Assembly: GCA_958450365.1 (NCBI GenBank)
Contig: CAUEEP010000171.1
Span: 124,001 to 188,000, forward strand
Direction: 5' to 3'
Length of the DNA stretch: 64,000 bases
Origin: Mesorhabditis belari
Lineage: Eukaryota; Nematoda; Chromadorea; Rhabditida; Rhabditidae
In this document: piece by piece, positions 44,995 through 54,891 of the stretch
How the letters are laid out: every line of letters begins with the position of its first letter
Numbering within the stretch: position 1 is the stretch's first letter
Translations under genes and position numbers: made by a program
Notes under the pieces: generated by a model
Told to the model about the DNA's origin: nothing
Database searches by the model: none
What the model saw: only the letters and a program-made list of their open reading frames with translations

Positions 44995-45395
44995 AGTGTT
45001 TTTAAGCTTGCCAAGGATTTTTGTAAGACCCAAAGCTTAATACTGTAACCAGGCAAAAGTAATAGACTCACGCTAAGTAACAAAAATATCTTTAATCGTG
45101 TCTTAATATCCGATATAACCCACCCCCAGAAAAAGAACCTGAAACCATCATCAGAAGGTGGGGCAAACTTTTGCACCACCGCATTGTACGTTGGTGGGGC
45201 AAACTTTTGCACGCTTTGTTGTTGATTCATCGAATATCCGCGCACAGTTTGCTCAAAGAGTTCCTTGAGTTTTGCACCAAAATGGGGTAAAGCGAAGAGG
45301 ATGGCTTTCATATTCTTTACATCATCGGTGGTGATGTGTTGCTGATGATTTCCGCCGGATTGCAAGGCGTGCTCAATGGCGGCTCGTTCTGCAAA
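44995..45395 (-). other. Possible 3' exon of the GTPase gene
   Basis: After a CTTTGCAG acceptor, the minus strand reads ERAAIEHALQSGGNHQQHIT, then KNMKAILFALPHFGAKLKEL and a repeated KFAPP motif (QKFAPPTYNAV, QKFAPPSDD). This looks coding. I could not join it in phase to the preceding exon candidate (ENLESLEELIQMKN, 45435-45480), so its link to the GTPase is inferred. Confidence 0.45.
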
Positions 45396-45536
45396 GTGGT
45401 TGATTGATTAAAGAAATACCACTAGGTTTTAGATACTATCCGCTATTTTTCATCTGAATGAGTTCCTCTAAACTTTCTAGGTTTTCCTAGAGCGTTTGAA
45501 ATTGAAAATACTGTAATTTCAAAGTTCAAAGTGTAG

Positions 45537-47752
45537 CTACAATGACCTATCCTTAGTCCTGCTTAAAAATTCTAGATTCTTACTGGACTCCAAACTCAAC
45601 ATACCCTGTCGATACTCATCCAAACAGCGCTTCAGATTGGCCAGTTTCGTTCGATCTCCGCCCGCTTTGATACATTTTTTCTCTTCTTCAATCGACTTTT
45701 CCACATATTTCTCAAAAACATCGTTATAGGTCATAATCGCATTCTGCTTCAAGAAAACCGCGTTACGAATACTTGCATCCATCACAGTTTTCCGTTCATC
45801 TTTGTATTCTTTCACGATTTTCTCACACGATTCGATAATTTTCTGCTTTGTGATTCGAGCGTCTTCATTCGTTTGAATCGCATTCTTTATGTTCACATCT
45901 TCAACTGATTCGTTCGTTTTCACTTGCTTGAAGCGAATGTGCATGTGAGTAGACCATAAACAACCACAAACTGTACAACTTTGCCCACCCCGCATTGCAC
46001 AACATTGTTGTAGCTGAGGTTCGGGGAATCTCTCGGGATCAACGTTGTCCAATTGACAGTGATCATGACAAATCTGTTTGTAGATCGTTTGCAATTGCTC
46101 ACTGTTCGGAATCGACTGCGTTTCGATGCATTTCGGACCCGTGCAGACGGTCATCGGATAGCTGAGTTCCTCGGTTTTGATTCCAATTTGTGGGATCAAC
46201 AACTTCTGTTGCAAATCATTGATCGTCGCTTTCGTGTTTTCAATCTCGACTTTTCGATCATCATACACTTTGATATTTGTCTCAATCAATTCATTGATGT
46301 CAGCCAAGGGTTTAGCCAGTTGGAGAATGATTCCACGAGCTTGATTCACTGAGAGAGTCTTGTCAACAGAATGCGGTTTGCATCCAGCCGCATAGTCAAG
46401 GAAGCGATGCGTCTCATCAGCCGATTTTGCCCAACTCGCTTCGAAATTTTTCATGTCATCTTCGCTAAACTCAACTCCATCGTGATAGGCACAAACGAAT
46501 TTGAAAGCCTCGTTGTCCAAGCAGAAGATCTTGCTCGGATCAAGAGCCACTTGAATCCCGTGTTTTGCTTGAAGTTCATCGAGAAAAGCTCTTAAAGGGA
46601 CGATTGTATCCCCTGGTTTGTAGAAAGTCCCACGGGCATTCGTGAAGAAAAACACGATATTCTTGGCGGCATCTTTGTGCAATTGAAGTAGCAACTCTCC
46701 AATGCAATATCTAAAGCTCAACGTCATCCGAGCGTCATTCGATTTGAACAATAGACAAATTGCATGTAAATTCTTGTAAGCTGCAATTGCATTCAGAATT
46801 TTCCTTGTATTCTCCTTGTCTTGTTCAATTCCACGAACATCTCCAATGCCAGGTGTATCAATGATATAAACATCATATTTCGGGTGTGGGAAGAGATAAG
46901 TTCGAGCGTCTTGTGTCGCGCTTTGTCCTTGTCCAAACACTTCATTCGTCGAGTTTCCGATGACAATTTGTCGTTGCTGATAATTCTCGTCGCACATCGT
47001 GAACATTGATGGAATGATACAGATCGGCTCTGGTGCTTCCAATGCATCGGCAATGTGATCAAAGCTCATATAGTTTGCAATGCCATTGATCCACGTCGAT
47101 TTTCCGACTCCCGTTTCACCGAGTACAAGAATGTTGATCTCTTTTCGAGGCCCAGAGTATTGGTTGTTCTTTGATTGATGGGAAGTGGGCAAGTCCGGCA
47201 AAACTGGCGGATTTCTCAAAGAGCTTGGCTTGCCTGAAATTAATTTTAATTGAAAAATTTGTGATGTGACAAAATTTATTGTTTATATTCTTTACCTTGA
47301 GGTGTAGCATCAAATCGTTGAGGAATCGCCGATGAAGAGTTGGATATTTGTTGATGCATCGGTGGAGAGAGAGCAGTCAACACGGGCACTGGACGAGGAT
47401 TTGCGATCTGAAAATTGATATGCAGATGACGATTATGAATAAATCAACCCGTTCTCTGTAAGGCGACCCCGAAGAAATTAAAAATCTACTGTAAACCATT
47501 GCAAAAAGATACATTTACATACAATTTGAGAGAACTAGGAATTATTTCTGATTAAGATCAAGTGATTTTTCAAAGATTTAAGAGTCACTAATTGAAATAG
47601 CATTACCCTAGTATTAAAAAGTACAGTAATCCTCGATTTCTTTAATGTTTTAATGCTTAGGTAAATAAATCTCCACTCACTTGCTCGAAATCCTCGTTCT
47701 CGGCATCCGACGAATCCGACGAGAGCAAAGCGCTGTTTTGCAAGTGAGGCAT
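45537..47752 (-). CDS. P-loop GTPase with cysteine cluster
   Basis: Three exons join in phase: 47681-47752 (MPHLQNSALLSSDSSDAENE), 47296-47407 and 45537-47233, giving 626 residues. The G1 loop is LGETGVGKST (about residues 99-108) and G3 is IDTPGIGDVRG (about 186-196). The G4 position reads FFFTNARG, not NKxD. A region at roughly residues 410-490 is cysteine/histidine-rich: CTGPKC, CHDHC, CCAMRGGQSCTVCGC and THMHIRF, a likely metal site. A long helical tail follows. G-domain proteins of this type occur in nematodes and fungi, with no defined role that I know. A donor at DEYRQ|GTATG would allow a further 3' exon near 45105-45390 (KNMKAILFALPHFGAKLKEL). The neighbouring lyase gene ends only about 57-185 bases upstream. 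Confidence 0.85.
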
Positions 47753-47808
47753 CGATCCGTAAAGCAGTTTGTTTTGCTTAAAACGATAATTTGACAAGTA
47801 AACAGTAT

Positions 47809-50800
47809 TTAAAAATTCAACCCAGAAAATCTCTTGGATGAGATAACCAAATGGAAAATGAAAGAAAGCATAGTAGTGGATGGTTTATTGACAAAATGAA
47901 ATAGTTCGACAATGTTCTTGATTTTTATTTTGGAGAGCCGCCAAAAAATGACTTCACCCTCTTCTTCACGCCACTCACACCGGCAGAGACCCATCTGAAA
48001 TTCATGATTTATTGGCAATTTTCTGGTATTCATATTTACGATATGTTCCTCTTGAATAGTGTAGATCAATTGGCCTAAATAAGGACATTAATAAGTCTCG
48101 ATACAAAAACATACCTAATCCGTCAAAAGCTTTTGGTACTTTAAATCCGGCCTTATTAAATGCCTCATTCTTCGCCATGGCTGTTTCACGTTGTGAAGCA
48201 GCTCCTGATCCAGCATGGCCAAATGAAATCTTAAAAAAAGCTAGCATAAATGAGGGGGGAGAGGGAGCTGACCTCTTTTTTGATGTACTTAGCGCAAGTT
48301 CCAATGCACCAGGCGATGATTGGCTTCTTGACTTTAAGTTTGGACATCATCTTGATCACCTCGTATTCATCAAGCCCTCCACTTTCACCAAGCAAAACGA
48401 TGATTTTCACACTACAAATACTGATATAAGAAACATAGCATAATTCTTACTTTTCATCAAGGATGTAACGTGCAACGTGTTCCTTGAAAGTCGAACCAGG
48501 ATATCGATCGCCACCAATTGCGACCCCTTCGTAAACGCCATCGGAATTGCGGCTAAACTCTCAAGTAAACCTTATGGCCAACGTTATACCTGATGATATT
48601 GTTGAGTTCATTCGATAAACCTCCAGATCTTGTAACGTAGGCAACGCTTCCAGGCTGGTACAACTTGGACGCCAAAATGTTGTCGATCATCCCACCAGTG
48701 TTTCCAATCTTGAAGCATCCAGGCTTGATGCCGCCAACTGTCGCCGGTCCAACAATCGTAATCTAAAAACAACTGTTTACTAAAGATATGCTTTCAAAAT
48801 AGTACCCTCTTTGTATCGGCGATCTTGATCAAATGACGAGTTAGTCGCTCAGGTACACCCTCGGCAATGATGGCAACAAGTTGCAGTTGAGGAATTTCTT
48901 CCAACGCTTCTTTAACGACTTCGTAAGCAGAGCGGTAAGATGCAAAGCATACCTGAGTAAAAATTAATTATCATTAAATCAATCAAAGTTACTCACCAAC
49001 ACCGTCGCGTTTGTTTCATCAAATGCTTCTTTCATCGAGCGATAGCTTGGCAAAAACTTCTCCTCTTGGCCAAAGTAGAATTTGTTCATGGTGTTATCCG
49101 AATATGGATAAGTTGAAGCTGCCACAGACGGCGTTGCACGGCCACACGCCCAATCGAAATCCAACATTCCCTAAATTATGACAAATAGTAACAAACCCTG
49201 TGGTGAAACATACCTGAATCGCCTTCTGTTGCTGTCCCCAAACAACAGCTGTCGTCTTTTCGTTGAGGGTGAACGACTTGGCGGCAACTTCCGCTTCACT
49301 GGCGGTTCCGGCAAACGATTTGAGAGAAGAAGCCGAGGAGATGTTGTTCATGTAAGTCGACACGGTATCATCGTTAAGCTCTTCCAGCTCTTCCAGCGAT
49401 TGCTGCTTGGCGTGTTTGCACGAGATCGAACCGTCCGCCTAAAATTGTCTTATTAGAAAAGCGTAATATTTTAGTTGCTAACAATTACAAAATACAAAAC
49501 GCACCGATACAACAAAATTTGAATGGTTGTCTTGAACGTCTTCTGGCAAATCATCGCCCTTCAATCCAGCGCCAACAATCGCGGTCAATGGCGTCTCGGG
49601 TCCATAAACGAAGATGGGGAGATCCAAGCGTTTTCCAGCATCCTTGATCTTGCGCAAGCCTTCTTTGTGATTTGGTCCACCTCTTCGAACGTAGATGGAG
49701 ATGTTGTGGGCTTGGAGTTTCAATGCAAAACTTTCGATCGCTTGGATGATACCCTAAAAAATGTATTAATGTACGGGCCAATATGCTTTACCTGGAAAGT
49801 CTCTCCAACATTGGTAAAGTTGGCAATCGATCCACCGATGAAGAGCAATTTGCCGTCGGGATGTGGCTCACCTTCAGTCATCAAGGAAAGGATGGTCGAT
49901 GCGTAGTTTCTAATTTCTTCCAAACCTAAAATTTGCGATGAATTAGAAATTTTCCTAGCAAATACTTGGATCTCCTGAGTATTCTCCATAGTTTGCCAAT
50001 TCCGCGACGCCGCCAAGCTCGCAAATTGCATCACTAAAGCAAAACAATGTTTGATGCACACGGAAGTGTGATAATTCTAGCTAATTTAAAACTTACGCAT
50101 AAACGACACTGGCACCACCGCCAGCAACCATCGTCCAGATCCGTCCTTTACGATTGAGAATGGTGAGTTTCAACGAGGCTCCAGTCACATCATCAAGAGA
50201 GCTGATGAATTTCTCTTCGGTCGACATTGCGAGTCCAAATGGTGCAGGGAATTCGATTGGCTCGTTGTATCGTGACATCCACTTTGTCTTGCAAAGAAAC
50301 GAGGCGGTTTGGTCCACCTTCGCCGCCAGATCAAGAATGTAAATTCCAGTATCGTTCATCACTAAACAAACCATTTTAACATACTAACAAGCGAATTAAT
50401 ACCAAGTGGGTTGATCTCCAAATAGGTGAAGTGATAGCTTTTGTACGCACGATATAGCTCATCGATGAACCAGCCGAGTTTTCTAAAATTCAACGTTATG
50501 AAAAAACACAAAGAGATTTCTTACACGACTAGTTTCTCGTCAACTCCATGAAGTAGACTAGCGATTAAAGAGATTTCAGGCACCATCGAATTCTCTATAT
50601 CGACTGGAACCTCGAGCATTTGGCAATTTTCATTGACATCGCCGACATCAACACCACCGTGGCCTATAAAAATATATTAAAGATTTTGCAAAGCCAATAA
50701 ACATACATGAAAACAAAATCACATCGTGATCACGCTTGCTCATAATCGCCACGTAAAACTCTTGTTCCGGCTTATGCTCGACGAAAGTTTCGACGATGAA

Positions 50801-50991
50801 AGTGTCTAAAGAGCCACGCACGCCCTCAATCTAAAAAGTGTTTATTATGGTGAAGAAAATCACAAGTGCACCTCGCGTTCCCCTTCCTGCATCTTGCCGA
50901 AAGCCTCCTTGATTTCGCTCATGTTTCCAATAACGACCAATCCTTGTTTTCCTCGGCGCTTGATTAGTTGATCCGGCTTGATGACCATCTT
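47809..50991 (-). CDS. ATP-citrate lyase, truncated at both ends
   Basis: Sixteen exons join in phase from 50991 to 47809: 50872-50991, 50707-50830, 50525-50663, 50403-50482, 50097-50361, 49966-50033, 49792-49925, 49505-49753, 49214-49438, 48997-49170, 48806-48952, 48590-48762, 48451-48552, 48273-48411, 48115-48229 and 47809-48074. The enzyme makes acetyl-CoA and oxaloacetate from citrate, CoA and ATP in the cytosol. Matching segments are [15 protein letters not shown] (ATP-grasp), [88 protein letters not shown] and SFGHAGSG with the phosphorylated histidine. The first ~55 residues are absent and the first exon begins with an internal acceptor. After DGLG the homology stops; about 260 C-terminal residues (citrate-synthase-like domain) are replaced by an unrelated ~85-residue frame. 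Either a pseudogene or a novel reduced paralogue. Confidence 0.85.
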
Positions 50992-51073
50992 CTAAAGCAA
51001 GCTTATTAAAAAGTAAACTCAAACTGCAGCTTGCTACTTTCTTATTGCACATTAGTGCAACTAAACTAAACTC

Positions 51074-51110
51074 GATGAGCATACACGATTAATAATCGTG
51101 TATGCTCATC
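51074..51110. repeat. 37-base perfect hairpin upstream of the lyase gene
   Basis: GATGAGCATACACGATT pairs exactly with AATCGTGTATGCTCATC around AAT. It lies 83 bases upstream of the first lyase exon. It could be a fold-back at a rearrangement junction or a regulatory site; the sequence alone does not say. Confidence 0.8.
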
Positions 51111-51269
51111 ATTCACTATGACCGGTTCCCACTAATGAATGACCAAACGATCCGCTAGATAGCTCGACCAAACCAAAACGAAAAAGGTTTGCGAGTTTGC
51201 TAATGCTTAGCTCAACAACACCAAGTGATATGCGCTTTAGATAGCTTATAGCTAAAAACGTCAACAATA

Positions 51270-52219
51270 TACCGTATTTACTCGAATAGAAGACCGGTCT
51301 TCTATTTTTTTTCAATCACCCCTAGACCCCGTCTTTTATTCGAGACCGGTCTTCTATTCAAGACGGTCTTTTATTATTGGGTTGGTGAACTGAAAACTGC
51401 GGGACTTTGAACTGAAATTTATTCAACATAAAACCATCAATTCATTCCAAATAATTTCCATTATTATTGACGATTTCTGTCTATTTTACAGGCAATTTGC
51501 GGATTCCTCTTTCGTAGCAGGATTTGGGTTTGTGTGTGAGACAAGTGTGAGACTCAAAAATGGAGGACTGGAGATGTCCCAGTTTGAGCACTTTCTTCAA
51601 AAGAACCCCATTTTGGTGTCAATGAAAAAGTTGTAGAGAATCAAAAATTAGGCTTAAAGCCAAATTGCCAAAAAGATACACTTAGTAGTTCCGCTTAAAA
51701 TGCAAGTTTTGTGAAAATTCGTAAATTTGGCATTTCTTGAAAACCAGTTTTTGAATCATTCTGAAAATTTGGATGTAAGCTTAATTTTTGATTCTCTACA
51801 ACTTTTCCATTGACACAAAAATGGGTTTCTTTTGAAGAAAGTGCTCAAACTGTCACATATGACAATAGCCCGCAGTTTTCAATGCACCAACCCAATATTT
51901 GCATTCACGAAAATTTTCAGGAAAATAACCAGCGTTTAAAAAAAACTTCTTTATAGAAATTTATTCTAGCATTTAACAACAAAATTGTGCTATTGAATGA
52001 AAATATAATATTTTTACCCTATTGGGTAAATTCCCTTATTCTTTTCCCGTATTTGAGTACGGCCACTTTCGCGCAGAATAGAAAACAGGGTACCTCGAAT
52101 CTAAGACCGATCTTATATTCGAGACGGTCTTCTATTTTTTCGATCGTCCCCTAGACCCCGTCTCCTATTCGAGACGGTCTTATAATCGAGGCCGGTCTTA
52201 TATTCGAGTAAATACGGTA
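51270..52219. mobile_element. Pogo-family MITE, interrupted by another MITE
   Basis: Ends read TACCGTATTTACTCGAATAG and, inverted on the right, TACCGTATTTACTCGAATAT. Subterminal GACCGGTCTTCTATT and CGAGACGGTCTT repeats are present. The 51375-51897 MITE sits inside, so this element is older. Related copies are at 25190-25850 and 340-1299. Confidence 0.9.
51375..51897. mobile_element. 523-bp MITE, TATTGGGTTGGTGAA ends (family B)
   Basis: Left TATTGGGTTGGTGAACTGAA and right CAATGCACCAACCCAATA with TA borders. It holds the family core twice in inverted orientation (51596-51660 and 51785-51857), as GATTCTCTACAACTTTTCCA and its inverse. Inserted in the pogo-family MITE. Confidence 0.88.
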
Positions 52220-52434
52220 GGTTGGCGCTTTTATTTAACGGCAGTACCACAAAGCAACTGCTTAAGCCAACAATCACAAAACGTACCGAGCTCAAAGTAT
52301 AGGGGAGGGAGAGGCTGCGGTTCGCCTTCTCGCACGCTTCGACGACCTCCTCAAAGTTATCTCCTCAACGAAGACGCAACATGTTCGGAGTCGAGACGAA
52401 CAGAGTCACAATCTGTGGAGGAAGCAATCAAATG

Positions 52435-52770
52435 TAGACTTGCTTATCGATATTATCGATACAAACGGCATGCTCATGTTTGACCGTTCAGATCTCGGTT
52501 TCTAGAACAGCTATCAATCTGAAAATTGTTTCATTGGAAAGCCAAGAACGTCAGCTTTTGATTGCTATTTTATACGTCTGACTTTTAATAAGTAAACACT
52601 TCATAAACCATATCGATACTTATCGATAACAAAAGTATCGATTATCGATAAGTATTGATAAGCTTTTTAAGGCACTCAGCTATAAGGATTTGCTATGTGT
52701 GAGATAGTAATCAAAAGCTGAAATTCTTGGCTTTCCAATGAAACAATTTGCCAAACAATGAATCATGGCC
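52435..52770. mobile_element. Fold-back element with TATCGATA core
   Basis: TTGTTTCATTGGAAAGCCAAGAA (from 52528) is inverted at 52727-52751, followed inwards by AGCTTTTGATT / AATCAAAAGCT. The centre holds five or more TATCGATA-type motifs (52605-52660), with another pair at 52447-52460. Confidence 0.65.
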
Positions 52771-52817
52771 CGGGTTTTCCATATTTTGATAAAAATGTCG
52801 ATGAGGAGGAGATCGAA

Positions 52818-53302
52818 GGGAGTGGGACAAATGCGACCTTTTTTTTGCGCACCCGGACATTTGCGCACCTTTTTTTCCGCACTTAGCCCATTAGCGCACC
52901 TTTTTTCGCGTTTTAAAAAGCTCTAAAAGCTAATATTAACCAATTTTATTCCAAAAGTTGTGTTTTCTAAGTAATTTTAGGGCGTAGAATCGAAATTTTG
53001 GCATATCAGAGCTTGTGGAAGCGAATGGACGGAGTTATACAAAGAGAAAAATCAACAATTTTCTGTAATTTGACCTAGCCGTTTTGTCTTTCAAATTGGT
53101 TCCACACGCTCTGTTATGCCAAAACTTCGATTCTACGCCCTAAAATTACCTAGAAAAACAACTTTTGGAATAAAAATTGGTTAATATTAGCTTTTAGAGC
53201 TTTTTAAAACGCGAAAAAAGGTGCGCTAATGGGCTAAGTGCGGAAAAAAAGGTGCGCAAATATCCGGGTGCGCAAAAAAAAGGTCGCATTTGTCCCACTC
53301 CC
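52818..53302. mobile_element. 485-bp MULE-derived MITE with perfect 9-bp TSD
   Basis: Ends are GGGAGTGGGACAAATGCGAC and the exact inverse. The two arms of about 200 bases are almost perfect inverted repeats, with GGTGCGC motifs as in the 35.2-37.9 kb MULE. The nine bases GAGATCGAA flank both sides (52809-52817 and 53303-53311), the hallmark of Mutator-like transposition. Confidence 0.93.
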
Positions 53303-53311
53303 GAGATCGAA

Positions 53312-54890
53312 CGCCTATCAGATCAACTAGCAGAAATCTTGTATTTTGATGACGAAAATAATGACACCAATTGATTTTCTGTTTTTTAATTTTTATATAT
53401 AAATAAATTATCAGATTTTTAAAAATTTAAACAGATCAAGAAAAAACAAAATTATAACAAAAAGTTTCCTTTGTAAACAAAGATGTTGTCAAACAAGTTT
53501 GTAAGATTATGGCGATTCATCTGAACTTTTATGCGTCTATTTTTTGTGCCCGATTATTTCTCTAAATAATTGTCAAAATTGTAAATCGATTGGTTTATTC
53601 TAGGTGGAGAACGAACGCTTTTCATTTGGGTCCACTTAGTATGTAAGACTCATAAAGTCGTAAGACTACGACGACTCAAATTTGCGGCACGACCCAAATT
53701 TGCGGCACGACTCAAATTTGCGAAAAAAATTTACTCCAAAGTCAAGCAAAACGGTGCAGTTGTTCCGTTCTAGGCATTGATCGGCCGTCATTTCGATGCG
53801 ATTTCAATGATCGCACAAAGTGTTCGTCGTTTGGCCATCGCAAACATTAGCATCCCATCGCAGTGGCACTTTCCCCTCTCAAATTTGCCTCTCAGCTCCA
53901 AACTCTGAAGTTTGCCATTCGTTTTAAACTTTGGGACAAGAGAGAGACAAGTTTTATCCAACTTCTAAACGTTTTTACTCTTTTTACCTAACGTTCAACT
54001 TCTATTTTCAGCTGTTAATAATCGAGGACAAGGTCATACATTGTATAAATGCGTCTAAACATTTACAATTTTGAAAAAATATTGTTTAGAAAAGATTCGG
54101 TTTTTTTGATAAAGATTTTTCGAAAGTGACGCAAGATTTCCGCTTATTTTTTTCTTCATACCAATGACGCTGAGTAAACAGAGAGATATGCCAAAAATAA
54201 AAAATAGGTTTTAAACTCGCAAAACTGATTAGTTTGTGCGAAACTGATCTAAAATTTTTGAGTAAAAGCAATTTGGATAGAAAATGGAAGACGTTTATGC
54301 AAAAACAAAAATATTAGTGCGGAAAATGGAAATGAGTTTTAGGGTCGATTTCCGTCGATTAGTCATTTTCCGGAATAATATTTTTTGACTCTTTTTGCTG
54401 CAAATTTTTTTGGGTTTTATTTTGTTTTTGAAATCTTTCGCTTTATAAGGTAAAGGTTTTGCAGAAAAATAGAACAATTCTAAATTTAGTTTTTCCTTAT
54501 TTCTAGATATTTTTAAATGAAAATATTGCACCAAATTAGGCTGAAAGTTTTAGAAAACCGATCGAATCGAAATTTTTCTTTGAAAATGCTGCACCAAACT
54601 AGCTGTCTACTTTTCGTAAGTTATTTAAGTTAAGTTAGTTATTTAAAAGTTAATAATTACAATCAGAACTTGAATTTACTCTTAAATAAACGATTTTCTA
54701 AAAGATCTCACTGGAAAAGCTTTCGTAATTCAGCTATCTTTGACTCGAAAGCTCCAGTTTTGTTTCACGGTCAAATTACCGTAATTGAGTTATCTTTTAT
54801 GGTAAAACTACCGTAATCCAGTACCAAATAAGCTTTTCCTGGAGTTTGTTCTTTTGAACTGAGATTTTTAATCTATAAGCAACCTTTCAA
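53312..54890. other. AT-rich interval, no gene recognised
   Basis: It holds a short tandem repeat (CGACTCAAATTTGCGGCA, three units at 53669-53727). Several short open frames show no motifs. It may contain the promoter and missing first exon(s) of the MACPF gene. Confidence 0.45.
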
Positions 54891-54891
54891 G

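Noticed and set aside
47936..48000. Alternative lyase C-terminus reading [18 protein letters not shown]
   Set aside because: It follows a good TTTCAG and looks protein-like, but needs a frame shift relative to the preceding exon, so the in-frame end at 47809 was kept.
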